The position numbers were made by a program, and so were the translations under genes. From contig CALHCB010000062.1 in the NCBI GenBank assembly GCA_937930695.1, positions 1-64,000 of the forward strand: 64,000 nt of DNA, given 5' to 3'. The DNA comes from an uncultured Acidimicrobiales bacterium (lineage in GTDB: Bacteria > Actinomycetota > Acidimicrobiia > Acidimicrobiales > SZUA-35). The notes beneath the pieces are model-generated. The model was not told where the DNA came from. It searched no databases and saw only the letters and a list, made by a program, of their open reading frames with translations. Below are positions 26,992 to 36,715 of the stretch, piece by piece. Position 1 is the stretch's first letter, and every line of letters begins with the position of its first letter.

Positions 26992-29184
26992 ATGTCGTGG
27001 CGGAAGTGGAGGGAACGCGGCGCTGCGGTGATCGTTGGCGTTTCGATCGTGATGTTGGGATCCAGCATTGCGGTCGCACAAGAGCCCGAAACTGACGACG
27101 ACATCGCCCCAGCCGACGAGGCGGTCGTCGAACCTGATCCCGGTGATGGGCCGGTCTCCGAATTCGTGGAGCTGCCAGGCCGGTGCGAGTCTGAGAACGC
27201 CCCCTTCAGGGTCGGGCTCAGCCTCGACTGCGAGTTCGTCGTGCGAGCCGGCGTGGAACCAGAGACGATTTCGTTCCCGTCATTGTCCGACGGCTCGACG
27301 CAACATCGCTGTGCGGTAACCGCAGGGTTGGTTCTGTGTCGGGGGATCACGGGTCCCACGCGGCCGGGGGAGTTCGGTCTCGAGCTGGCGCTGAACGACG
27401 AAGTCATCCCGGATGCTGCACGAATCCTCACCGTGGGAGCGCAAGCTGACGAGCTTTCGCTCACACTCTCGCTCGAGGAAACGGTCACCTTCGATGGTTT
27501 GCCGCTTGAGGTCATCAGCTACTCGCCGGTTCCGGTCAACGGTGCCTTTCTGAACCTTCGAGTTCGGGGATCAAGGCGAATCGTGGAGTCGATTCCGCTT
27601 GACGCAGGCTCGCCTACCGAGACGGGGAGGGACCTGCTCGAACTCGACCTGCCGGCGGGCCTTTATCGGATGTGGCCGTGCGTCGGGACAACCTCGCTGA
27701 CGTGTGACGAGTTGCCGGGCGGCTACCCGCTGCAGATTCTCGATCCTTCGATTGAGGAGCTGATTCCCGGTCACAACCGACGAAGTGCCGACCGAATCAA
27801 CATCTTGTTTTCAGGTTCGGGTATCGGTGGTCGTCGGAACCTCATCGAGATTGCCTCGCTCACCTTGGGGCTCGGCGGTCCCGTTGCGGTTGACGCAACT
27901 GGACAACCGACGGACGTCGCAGGATCGGTGACTGATGTGCACTTTGGCCCCATGGCTATTGAGCCGCTGCGATCAAACGCTGCCAAGTTCAACTTCTGGA
28001 TCTTGCCTGCCGATCTTGGCACCGAGCTGAGCCTGCTGTTCGGCGCAGGCCGTGCGGAACAACTCGATGCTTTTGGCTTGCCAAATCTGGCCGTGACGAC
28101 GTTCTACAACGACGAGTTCAGTACGACAAGCGATGCTCGATCGACCTCCTACTTCGGACGCGAGACGGTTCCTCCCCGATCGGGCCTCGCGTTCGGCGGC
28201 ACTCGCCTTGCCATCGACCTTGATGCACCAGTTCGTGCTTCGGAGACCCTGGCACATGAGTGGGGACACTCGATTTTCGAATTGCGAGACGAGTACTACG
28301 GGTTCGACGGCCGCCCCGTACTTCACGGCTATCCGAACTGTGCTCCAGACCTCACCACCGCATCGGCGTGGTGGGGTGATGTCGAAGGACAGGTGGACCC
28401 GTTTGTCGACGAGGTTCTGGCGATTCGAGCTGAGATGGGCTTGAACCCCGAGCCTGCGCCGAATCGTGGAGACCTTGCTGATCTGGTCGCCGCATCGGCG
28501 ACCCAGGGAGGCTGCTACGGGAACTTTGGACAGGCCACCGCCTATCGGCCGAGCATGGACTCGCTGATGAACACCGAGATCCCGGTGTTCGGAACCGTGA
28601 ATCGAGCCAGGGTCGAAAGAGTGCTCAGTCGCTTCGAGTTCGGCGGTCCGCTTCGCGTGACCACCGATGTTTCGTCGCTGAACTGTGAGGCCCGCCTCGA
28701 TCGGCTGTTCTGCGACGGAGAACTGGCGACACTCATTGCTCCGCCCGAAGACCGTGCGCTCACCATCGGGGGATCACCTTGCCGATTCGATGCAGCGGCG
28801 GTCCCGGTGACGTTTACCTGCTTCGCTCTCGACCCAGGCGGAGACGACGCGATTGTTGCGCTTGGAGCGGAAGAACTGGCGACTCCCATCGAGCGTCGCC
28901 CGCCTGTCGTCGTCGATGGGCCAGAGCCCGCGCCAGAAGGCGATGAGGTCGTCGAGGTCCAAACAACCCCGCCAGAATCGTCCGACTCCACCGACACTGA
29001 GCAGCCAACCGCTCCCGACACCTCATCGTCGGAGCTCGACACGGACACAGGGCGCGATCGCGGCGAGGATCCGAACTGGCAGCTCCCGATGGTCGTCGGT
29101 CTGGTTGTGGTTGTTGCCAGCCTCGCCAGCGTTGCCCTGCGGCGGCGAAAGAGTGCCGCGGTCGAATCGGAGTTCGACGCCTAG
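26992..29184 (+). CDS. Secreted, membrane-anchored M64 (IgA peptidase)-like zinc metallopeptidase
   Basis: Signal peptide; HEWGHSIFELRDEYYGFDG zinc motif; C-terminal TM LPMVVGLVVVVASLASVALRRRK. Confidence 0.75.
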   Translation: MSWRKWRERGAAVIVGVSIVMLGSSIAVAQEPETDDDIAPADEAVVEPDPGDGPVSEFVELPGRCESENAPFRVGLSLDCEFVVRAGVEPETISFPSLSDGSTQHRCAVTAGLVLCRGITGPTRPGEFGLELALNDEVIPDAARILTVGAQADELSLTLSLEETVTFDGLPLEVISYSPVPVNGAFLNLRVRGSRRIVESIPLDAGSPTETGRDLLELDLPAGLYRMWPCVGTTSLTCDELPGGYPLQILDPSIEELIPGHNRRSADRINILFSGSGIGGRRNLIEIASLTLGLGGPVAVDATGQPTDVAGSVTDVHFGPMAIEPLRSNAAKFNFWILPADLGTELSLLFGAGRAEQLDAFGLPNLAVTTFYNDEFSTTSDARSTSYFGRETVPPRSGLAFGGTRLAIDLDAPVRASETLAHEWGHSIFELRDEYYGFDGRPVLHGYPNCAPDLTTASAWWGDVEGQVDPFVDEVLAIRAEMGLNPEPAPNRGDLADLVAASATQGGCYGNFGQATAYRPSMDSLMNTEIPVFGTVNRARVERVLSRFEFGGPLRVTTDVSSLNCEARLDRLFCDGELATLIAPPEDRALTIGGSPCRFDAAAVPVTFTCFALDPGGDDAIVALGAEELATPIERRPPVVVDGPEPAPEGDEVVEVQTTPPESSDSTDTEQPTAPDTSSSELDTDTGRDRGEDPNWQLPMVVGLVVVVASLASVALRRRKSAAVESEFDA

Positions 29185-30098
29185 CGAGACCCGTCGAGCC
29201 GTGGCCGTTGGGCGATACCCATGATTGCATCGGCCATCTGAGGCCAGAGCTTCTCCGGGACGTCGTGGCCCATCGCGTCGAGCACGACGAGATCAGCGCC
29301 GGGGACAGCCTCGGCGGTGGCAAAACCGCCGGACACACCGAGCAGCGGATCTTGGCGCCCGTGAATCACGAGAAACGGCACATCGACACGGCCGAGGCCC
29401 TCGGTCCGGTCACCGCTCGCCGCGATCGCAGCGAGTTGGAACGCACCACCAGGTGGATAGAAGGACCGCTCGTAGCTCTGGATCGAACGAGTACGAGCTG
29501 TGGGCTCGTCCCAGAGTGGTCCAGCGATGACCTGGTTGACTTTGATCATGTGTTCGATCGCAGCGTCTCGCTCGGTCGGCGGGGGCGTCAGAAGCGCGGC
29601 CATGGCCTCGGGATCAGCTTGACCAACTTCGGAATTGCCGGTTGTGGACATGATGGAGACGGCCGACCGGAGTCGGTCGGCATAGTTCATTGCCAGCTCC
29701 TGCACGATCATTCCGCCCATCGATGCGCCGACCACATGCGCCGTCGCAATCCCCAAATGGTCGAGAACACCAAGCGCATCCTCGGCCATGTCGGCCAACG
29801 TGTACGGAACATCGGCAGCGACATCTTCGCCTGCTGCAACGCGTGCCATCAACGACGCGCCATCGGGAAGATCGCCACTCGTTTTCGCAGAAAGACCGGA
29901 GTCGCGATTGTCGAAGATGGTGACGAAGAAGCCTCGGTCGACAAGAGCATCGACGAAGCCAGCGGGCCAACTAATCATCTGCGCCGTGTATCCCATGACG
30001 AGAAGCAGCGGGTCGCCGTTCGGCTCGCCGAATGTCTGGAAACAGAGCTCGAGCCCGTTCTGTCCAATCGGGGCAAGGGTCGGTGTTGGTTGTTGCAC
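29181..30098 (-). CDS. Alpha/beta hydrolase
   Basis: LLLVMGYTAQMISWPAGFVDALVDRGFFVTIFDNRDSGLS, GASMGGMIVQELA. Confidence 0.9.
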   Translation of the reverse strand: MQQPTPTLAPIGQNGLELCFQTFGEPNGDPLLLVMGYTAQMISWPAGFVDALVDRGFFVTIFDNRDSGLSAKTSGDLPDGASLMARVAAGEDVAADVPYTLADMAEDALGVLDHLGIATAHVVGASMGGMIVQELAMNYADRLRSAVSIMSTTGNSEVGQADPEAMAALLTPPPTERDAAIEHMIKVNQVIAGPLWDEPTARTRSIQSYERSFYPPGGAFQLAAIAASGDRTEGLGRVDVPFLVIHGRQDPLLGVSGGFATAEAVPGADLVVLDAMGHDVPEKLWPQMADAIMGIAQRPRLDGSR

Positions 30099-30154
30099 AG
30101 CGGCGACTCTAGGCGCAGTTGTGCAAGCGGTCTATGAAGGCCCGAATTCGACGA

Positions 30155-31171
30155 TCAGCTCAAGGCGGAGCCGAACGCGGTCACGATGCGATCGATGTCG
30201 TCTGTCGAAACGTCGAGATGGCAAACAATGCGAACGACTTGCGCGGGGCTGACGGTTATCCCGTCTGCGGCCAGGTGTCGTGCGAGCGCCATCGGATCAG
30301 CGGAACCGAGATCCACGAACACCATGTTTGTGTGGGGGCCATCGATCTCCAGGCCGTCAATCGCTGACAAGCCAGTCGCCAATCGCTCGGCATTCGCGTG
30401 ATCCTGAGCCAACCGTTCGATGTGGTGGTCGAGGCAATGCTGGCCGGCTGCGGCCAGGACGCCGACCTGACGCATGCCGCCGCCAAGCATCTTGCGCCAC
30501 CGGCGAGCTCGCTCGATCAGTTCAGGAGTACCAACGAGGACGGATCCGATCGGCGCGCCGAGACCTTTGGAAAGGCAGACCGAGACGGTGTCGAATCCGG
30601 CCGCTACCTCTGCAGGAGACTGGTTTCCGCCGATAGCTGCGTTCCACAACCGAGCACCGTCAAGATGCAGCCCGAGGCCGCGGTCACGGGCAAGGGCCTG
30701 GGCATCCGCAACGTAGCTCGACGGCAAGATGCGCCCATTGTGAGTGTTTTCCAAACAGAGGAGCTTGGAGTGGGCGAAGTGGTTCATGCTCGGCTGGGTC
30801 TTGATTGCCGCAGCCACGCGATCGAGATCCATGGTGCCGTCCGGCGCCATGTCGATGGGTTGGGGCTGAATGCTCCCCAAGACAGCGGCGCCGCCGGCTT
30901 CGTACTTGAAGGTGTGTGCCTCCTGCCCGACCAGGTATTCGTCGCCTCGCTCGCAGTGCGCCATGATCCCGCACAAGTTCGACTGCGTGCCGGTCGCGAC
31001 GAACATGGCCGCTTCCTTGCCGAGAAGTTGCGCCGTTGCTGCCTCGAACGCGTTGACCGTCGGGTCATCGCCGTAGACGTCGTCGCCGACCTCTGCATCG
31101 GCCATCGCCTGACGCATGTCGGCCGTCGGCCTGGTCACCGTGTCGCTTCTGAGGTCGATCATCGTCGTCAT
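30155..31171 (-). CDS. Low-specificity threonine aldolase (PLP-dependent beta-eliminating lyase family)
   Basis: MIDLRSDTVTRPTADMRQAMADAEVGDDVYGDDPTVN; LHLDGARLWNA; SVCLSKGLGAPIGSVLVG. Confidence 0.92.
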   Translation of the reverse strand: MTTMIDLRSDTVTRPTADMRQAMADAEVGDDVYGDDPTVNAFEAATAQLLGKEAAMFVATGTQSNLCGIMAHCERGDEYLVGQEAHTFKYEAGGAAVLGSIQPQPIDMAPDGTMDLDRVAAAIKTQPSMNHFAHSKLLCLENTHNGRILPSSYVADAQALARDRGLGLHLDGARLWNAAIGGNQSPAEVAAGFDTVSVCLSKGLGAPIGSVLVGTPELIERARRWRKMLGGGMRQVGVLAAAGQHCLDHHIERLAQDHANAERLATGLSAIDGLEIDGPHTNMVFVDLGSADPMALARHLAADGITVSPAQVVRIVCHLDVSTDDIDRIVTAFGSALS

Positions 31172-31175
31172 GATG

Positions 31176-31655
31176 TCACCAGTGAAGCGTCCCCGGGGCA
31201 CCTTTGAATGGTCCCTTGACATTCGACGTGATCCAACCGCCATAGAACGATCCTGGATTGGGTTGAACCTGTTCGTCGTCGACCCAGCATTCATCCGCGA
31301 CTTGTGCGTAGAACGCCCAGTAGTTGGCGAGGGCACGGTACCGCTCGGTCGGCTCAGGGTAGGACCAGCCAGCTCCCTGGGTGACCCGATCATCGATCAC
31401 GATGTCGGCATACACCGCCGGTCCTTTCCACTCGCAATAAGAACGTTGGGCCGTTGCGCCAAGACGATCGAAGGCGACGAACTCCGGAGCGACGTAGTAG
31501 GCCGGAGGCTGGCTGGTCTCCAGGATCCGAATGGCTCGCGGCGCGTCCACGATCGTCCAGCCGCGATGCACGACACGAATCCTCCATTCGACTTCTTCGA
31601 GGCGTGGAGGACGGGGGTAATCCCACACTGATTCCGTCGGCTTGGCGCTGCTCAT
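31176..31655 (-). CDS. DUF427-domain protein
   Basis: ESVWDYPRPPRLEEVEWRIRVVHRGWTIVDAPRAIRILETSQPPAYYVAPEFV...SYCEWKGPAVYADI. Confidence 0.82.
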   Translation of the reverse strand: MSSAKPTESVWDYPRPPRLEEVEWRIRVVHRGWTIVDAPRAIRILETSQPPAYYVAPEFVAFDRLGATAQRSYCEWKGPAVYADIVIDDRVTQGAGWSYPEPTERYRALANYWAFYAQVADECWVDDEQVQPNPGSFYGGWITSNVKGPFKGAPGTLHW

Positions 31656-31680
31656 GAGCGACGAAGCGGCGGGGCGATGA

Positions 31681-32274
31681 TCACGGGGCCTCGAGGCCCC
31701 GGAGGCCGCCCCACGCGAGCGTCGTGAGGTCACGTAGTACATCGTTGGCATCGAGATCGGTCTCGTTGGCTTGCCAGTAGCGAACCATGCCCTCGGCCAA
31801 TCCGACGACCCCATGGGCCAAGGCGAGACGGTGGCGAGTATCCATACCCTCCACCGCGATGAGATCGGCAATGCGGGCGGCGAGGCTGCGCTCGAATTCC
31901 ATCGCGATCTCAGCCCACTCGGTATCTTCGCGACTCGCTCCGCTGAAGAGCAGTGAGAAGCCGTCGTAGTCTTCGCTGACGAAGTTGAGGTAGGCGCCAA
32001 GCCCGGCCTCGACCTGTTCACGGGATGATTTCGCCTCTGCAGTCGCATCGAAGACCGCAGAGCCGAGACGATCGCCGACGTCTTGTACGACCGCTTGGTA
32101 GAGATCTCGTTTCGATGCGAAGTGTTGGTAAAGGACCGGTTTCGTCACTCCCGCCTCTTCGGCGATCTCGTTCATCGAGGTTTCGTGAAAACCTGACCGA
32201 GCGAGAACTCGCCTGGCAACGGCGAGCAACTGGCTGCGGCGTTCGAGACGCGGCAGCCGTGCGTTCGTCACCAA
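31681..32274 (-). CDS. TetR/AcrR family transcriptional regulator
   Basis: RRSQLLAVARRVLARSGFHETSMNEIAEEAGVTKPVLYQHFASKRDLY. Confidence 0.93.
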   Translation of the reverse strand: MVTNARLPRLERRSQLLAVARRVLARSGFHETSMNEIAEEAGVTKPVLYQHFASKRDLYQAVVQDVGDRLGSAVFDATAEAKSSREQVEAGLGAYLNFVSEDYDGFSLLFSGASREDTEWAEIAMEFERSLAARIADLIAVEGMDTRHRLALAHGVVGLAEGMVRYWQANETDLDANDVLRDLTTLAWGGLRGLEAP

Positions 32275-32519
32275 TCGTCGTTTCGATCAGCTCGGTTCGC
32301 CGCCTTGACGCCGTAATGGAACACCATCGCGGGTGCGAGGAAGACAGAACCGATGATCATCAGTCCGACGATGATGTAAACCATCGTGTTGGTGAAACCG
32401 GTCATGAACCCGATGAAAAACACCACACTGGCCACGACGAAGAGCGCCGTTCCACCTCTGATGCCCTTGGATACCAAATTGGCGACACGGGCTCGCTCCG
32501 CCAGCACTGGATCACTCAC
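32268..32519 (-). CDS. Small membrane protein (two predicted TM)
   Basis: TALFVVASVVFFIGFMTGFTNTMVYIIVGLMIIGSVFLAPAMVF. Confidence 0.6.
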   Translation of the reverse strand: MSDPVLAERARVANLVSKGIRGGTALFVVASVVFFIGFMTGFTNTMVYIIVGLMIIGSVFLAPAMVFHYGVKAANRADRNDDW

Positions 32520-32575
32520 GAGACCAGCCTGCCCGCTTCGTCGTGCTTTGCCACAACCAAGGGTGAGGCCGATCC

Positions 32576-33295
32576 TCAGCGTTGGGACTCAAGATCGCCC
32601 TCATCGGCCCAGAGATCGTCGGGGTGATAGTCGTCATTTTGCTCGTCGAGGTCGAGTGACTGACGTAGATCGATGCCTACCGCCGACTCGTTGACGTGGG
32701 CGGTTTCGGGTTCGGGGGTGGGTTCGAGGGGCTCGGAGGACAGCAGGTCATCGACCGTGATGCCCGATCGTCGACGGCCACCAACGAGGTGCATCGCGAC
32801 GACGAAGAGGCCGCCTAACAGAATGAGATCCCCGAACGAAACAACGTCGTTCACGAGGCCGATGGGCACGATGTCACCGAGAAAACCGAGCTGGGTGGTG
32901 TCGCTTTCTAGTTTCCCCAATGCGCCGATGGAGACGATCGTGTCAGGGTCGATCGAGGCATCGACCTTTCCGGCTCCGATGAGGGCTTCGAGTCTCGTTG
33001 GCACATGGCCGTTGGCCACGACTGCGACAAGATTCAACGAGAGTCCAACAACGACGATGGTGACCCCTCGCACATGAAGGTTCTGGCTGAGCCCGACGAC
33101 GAGGAGAAAGGCACCGATGATGAACACGGTCAGCCGTGCAGGGACATCAATGAGCTCTGCAGTGGTTTGGATGACGAATCCACCGAGCACAGCTGGAATC
33201 CAGAAGAGCTTGGTATCGAGCACGTTCTCGAAACGTCCGCCCCGCAAGAGCCCGACCGCAAACCCGGCAATGACCGCGAATGGTGTCAACAGCAC
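32576..33295 (-). CDS. DUF5317-like integral membrane protein
   Basis: LLRGGRFENVLDTKLFWIPAVLGGFVIQ... repeated TM segments, LGDIVPIG, VSFGDLILLGGLFV. Confidence 0.7.
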   Translation of the reverse strand: MLLTPFAVIAGFAVGLLRGGRFENVLDTKLFWIPAVLGGFVIQTTAELIDVPARLTVFIIGAFLLVVGLSQNLHVRGVTIVVVGLSLNLVAVVANGHVPTRLEALIGAGKVDASIDPDTIVSIGALGKLESDTTQLGFLGDIVPIGLVNDVVSFGDLILLGGLFVVAMHLVGGRRRSGITVDDLLSSEPLEPTPEPETAHVNESAVGIDLRQSLDLDEQNDDYHPDDLWADEGDLESQR

Positions 33296-33391
33296 GAGGC
33301 CCGAGGTTAGCGGTTGGAGGTCCTAGGCGTCCGGATTCCCTCTGAAGGAGTGGATCCGGTCCTCGGGCAAGGGCACGAGCTCGCAAGGGCT

Positions 33392-34054
33392 CTAGCTATC
33401 AACGGTGCAAACCACGCGTCGGTCGCCCTGTTCCCACACGCCTTCGGTCGGAGTGAATTCTCGGGCCACCAACGGCGACTCGGCGTAGGACTCATCAAAT
33501 CGTTCTTCAAAGCGCTGCAAGCACACCCTGGTCGCCGCTCGTCGGACGGCGCGATCTCCTGGCCATTCAAGCTCCGAGGGCTGATCGCATGGTCCGCCGG
33601 TCAAACGATCGTTCTCAGACTCTTCGTCCTCGGTGAGGCAGAAGCTGGCGAAGGCCTGACCGGCATTGGTGCCTTCACACGCAACCACGGCAACGGTGGG
33701 AGGTCGAGGAAGCGTCGGCACTGTCTCGGGGAGTGTCTCCGGCACCGTGGGTTCGGTCGGTTGCAACGTGACGATGCTGGTGGAGGGGGCAGTGGTCGTT
33801 GTTGTCGACGCCGGTGGAATCTCGGCCCAACACTGATCAATGGTGAGCCCAAGACTGGGGCTGAGCGCCAAAATGATTGGTGGATCGGTCGTCGTCGTTG
33901 TGGATTCGTCGACCGTGGTCGAGGTGTCGCCCTCAGCTTCTGGATCCGACTGGCTCGTGCAGGCACCAAGAACAACCAGCGCGCACAGAAGTGCAGGTCG
34001 GGAAAGGGCTCCGATCAGAGAGCGGGAAGCAGCTTGTCGAGGTGTGTGAAGCAA
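33392..34054 (-). CDS. Predicted lipoprotein
   Basis: Lipobox ALLCALVVLGACTSQ followed by Thr-rich linker; start uncertain (TTG within sortase 3' end). Confidence 0.6.
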   Translation of the reverse strand: MLHTPRQAASRSLIGALSRPALLCALVVLGACTSQSDPEAEGDTSTTVDESTTTTTDPPIILALSPSLGLTIDQCWAEIPPASTTTTTAPSTSIVTLQPTEPTVPETLPETVPTLPRPPTVAVVACEGTNAGQAFASFCLTEDEESENDRLTGGPCDQPSELEWPGDRAVRRAATRVCLQRFEERFDESYAESPLVAREFTPTEGVWEQGDRRVVCTVDS

Positions 34055-35142
34055 ACGAACAACGATCCAAAGAAGAACGGCGCCGTCAGAATGTAGGCGG
34101 GCCAGCGCCGCCACATCCTCGCGGCAATCAATCCGGCGATGACGATGAACGACGTGATGAAGCCCCAAATGATGGTTGGGGTCCGTTCTTCATAGTTCCA
34201 GCCAAGGGACTCGGTGAGTGCATCCTCATTGATGCCAACCACATTGCCTTCGTCCAGATCTGCTTCGATTCCGACTTCGTCGAGGGCGAGTTCGTCGACA
34301 GGCTCGTCGGCTGCAGCGACGAGCGTTGCGTCCGGATCAGGTTCTGGCGCTCGAATGACCGGCACGGGTTCGGAGGCCAGAACCGCGGTGACAACGATCC
34401 GCTGACGAGCCGAGTACTTCGGATGACATGCCGTCAGCGTGAGTCGATTGTCGCCGTAGTCCTCGAGAACCTCGACCTGGCTCGGGTCGACGATGAAGTG
34501 TCCGATGGCAGGACCGCCGGCAGGGTTTTGTTGCGACATGACTTCGTAGCGGAAGGTTCCCTGAAGTGTCTCGACGAAGATCTCGTCGCCAGGCTGCAAC
34601 TGATCGAGGTCATGGAACGGTGAGCCGTAGGTGGTTCGGTGACCGGCAATCGCCGCATTGCCTGCCTGTCCCGGAAGTGGCGTGTCGGGATAGTGGCCGG
34701 GACCCTCACGAAGATCACCACGAGTGATTCCTTCGATGACCTGGCGTTCTACTCCAATGGACGGAATCTCGATGCTGCCGATGGCCTCGCCGCCTCGAGG
34801 CAACAAGGCTTCGGCTAATTCGGGAGCAACTTCGACTGCGTCTCGGGTGTAGCCAATGACCTGTCCGTCTCCGGAAGAACTGCCGTCGGTGAGCACGGGA
34901 TCATCCGCGTCAGCTGGGTCAGGCGACTCCGCGGCGCTCACGCTTGCGAGCTCTCCGGAGGTCGAGAGATCTTCCAGCAAGGCCCGGCGCTCTTCGAATT
35001 CTGACTCCAGGGATCCCTGGGCGCGCGCCTCTTGGAGGCCGGTGCCCCAGAGTTGGAAGGCCGCGAAGGCGAGCACAACGAGTCCAAGCCCGATGAGCGT
35101 TCTGCCGATGCCGCCAATGATCGCTGCGGTGCGATGAGTCAT
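34015..35142 (-). CDS. Class E-like sortase
   Basis: IEIPSIGVERQVIEGITRGDLREGPGHYPDTPLPGQAGNAAIAGHRTTYG...RLTLTACHPKYSARQRIVV. Confidence 0.88.
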   Translation of the reverse strand: MTHRTAAIIGGIGRTLIGLGLVVLAFAAFQLWGTGLQEARAQGSLESEFEERRALLEDLSTSGELASVSAAESPDPADADDPVLTDGSSSGDGQVIGYTRDAVEVAPELAEALLPRGGEAIGSIEIPSIGVERQVIEGITRGDLREGPGHYPDTPLPGQAGNAAIAGHRTTYGSPFHDLDQLQPGDEIFVETLQGTFRYEVMSQQNPAGGPAIGHFIVDPSQVEVLEDYGDNRLTLTACHPKYSARQRIVVTAVLASEPVPVIRAPEPDPDATLVAAADEPVDELALDEVGIEADLDEGNVVGINEDALTESLGWNYEERTPTIIWGFITSFIVIAGLIAARMWRRWPAYILTAPFFFGSLFVCFTHLDKLLPAL

Positions 35143-35339
35143 ATCAGTGAGAAAAATTCGTGTGAGGGGGTAGCGCCGAGGCACGGTACAACCGCGCTGG
35201 CAGAACAATCCTTCCACCACACATCGTCACGCCAAGCGCGCCCCTGGAGAACTTCCCGATCTTTGGGGGCCATTTGACTCAGCGGCAGGATCGCATTGGG
35301 CGTGGGTGAGCTGTTGCCACTCACCTAGGGTGCAGAACG

Positions 35340-36017
35340 ATGTCCAAGCCGGTCGTGCGTCTCCGAGGAGTTGTGAGCCTCATTGGAAGGTTTCCGGCCC
35401 TCGCCGGAGCCGATTTCGCCGTCTCCGAGGGTGAGGTCGTGCTTCTCCAGGGCCCCAACGGTGCGGGGAAGTCAACCTTGCTTCGGGTGTGCGCTGGGCT
35501 CGCCTCGGTGCATAACGGAACCGGCGAGGTCTTCGGGTTCGACCTGACGACTCGCTCCGGTCAGCGAGAGGTTCGCCGCCGGGTTGGCCTACTCAGCCAC
35601 GCGACAGCGCTCTATGACGAGCTCACCGTTGAGGACAACGTTCGATTTTGGGCCGCCGCTGCGAACGCGGACGTTGGTGCGGCTGATGCTGCAATGGATC
35701 GGCTCGGCGTCGGTGGACGCCTTCGTTCGATACGGGTCGCCGGATTGTCAGCCGGGCAGCGGCGCCGCACCTCACTCGCCGTGCTCGTGGCTCGTCGCCC
35801 GATGTTGTGGCTGCTCGACGAGCCGCATGCTGGGCTCGATGCTGAGGGGCGCGATCTGATCGATGAGCTTGTGCATCAGGCGGTTGGGCAGGGAGCGACA
35901 GCAATCGTTGCATCCCATGAGCTCGATCGCGTCGACAGTCTGGCGACCCGCACGGTGCACGTTGTCGGAGGACAAGCCATGGAAGTTCGTGGCCCGGGCC
36001 AGGCGGGTGCGGGGTGA
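35340..36017 (+). CDS. ccmA: Heme ABC exporter ATP-binding protein CcmA
   Basis: Walker A GPNGAGKS, LSAGQRRR signature; first gene of ccm operon. Confidence 0.88.
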   Translation: MSKPVVRLRGVVSLIGRFPALAGADFAVSEGEVVLLQGPNGAGKSTLLRVCAGLASVHNGTGEVFGFDLTTRSGQREVRRRVGLLSHATALYDELTVEDNVRFWAAAANADVGAADAAMDRLGVGGRLRSIRVAGLSAGQRRRTSLAVLVARRPMLWLLDEPHAGLDAEGRDLIDELVHQAVGQGATAIVASHELDRVDSLATRTVHVVGGQAMEVRGPGQAGAG

Positions 36018-36715
36018 TCGAGCACGCACGACTGATCGCGGCCAAGGACCTCAAGATCGAATGGTCGTCTCGCGTCCTCACCGCACAAGTGATTCCCTTT
36101 GGCGTCCTGGTCTTGGTGCTGTTCGGATTCGGTATTCCGCCCGACCGCAGGGTGTTGGCAAGCGAAGGCGGGGCCAGTCGATCGCTCCTCGAACAAGCCT
36201 CTCCGGGTCTGTTCTGGCTCGCTGTGCTGTTCTCGCTGCTGTTGGCGCTCAACAGATCCTTCGCTGTCGAGGCCGCCGACGGAAACCTCGATGCGCTCCG
36301 TCTGGCCGGGTTTGACCCCGCTGGTGTGTTCCTCGGGAAGTCCGGAGCCATTGTTTGCGAATTGCTCGTGCTCGAACTCGTCGTCGGCACGGGTGCTTTC
36401 CTGCTCTACGGGCCCCCACTTCACGACGCACTTCAGCTTTGTGCGGTCGTGGTCACAACGACCTTGGCGATGTCGTTCGCCGGTACCCTCTACGGAGCGC
36501 TGGGAGCCGGGTTGCGGCTGCGGGACACGCTCGTTCCTCTCCTCGTTCTTCCAGTCCTCGCTCCAGTCCTGCTCGCGGCAACGCGGGCAACTGAGTCCGC
36601 CCTTTTTGGGCCGTCCTCGGAGGGATGGGCATGGGTTGGGTTCCTCGGAGCTTTCGCCCTGCTTTACCTCGGAGCGGGAATCCTGTCGTTCGGCTCGTTG
36701 CTGGAGGAATCGTGA
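36014..36715 (+). CDS. ccmB: Heme exporter CcmB
   Basis: MIEHARLIAAKDLKIEWSSRVLTAQVIPFGVLVLVLFGFG...; operon context. Confidence 0.88.
   Translation: MIEHARLIAAKDLKIEWSSRVLTAQVIPFGVLVLVLFGFGIPPDRRVLASEGGASRSLLEQASPGLFWLAVLFSLLLALNRSFAVEAADGNLDALRLAGFDPAGVFLGKSGAIVCELLVLELVVGTGAFLLYGPPLHDALQLCAVVVTTTLAMSFAGTLYGALGAGLRLRDTLVPLLVLPVLAPVLLAATRATESALFGPSSEGWAWVGFLGAFALLYLGAGILSFGSLLEES

Noticed and set aside
33860-33885. Further copy of the 46-nt palindromic repeat (GATTGGTGGATCGG)
   Set aside because: Only about 9 nt match, with no palindromic partner, inside a coding region.
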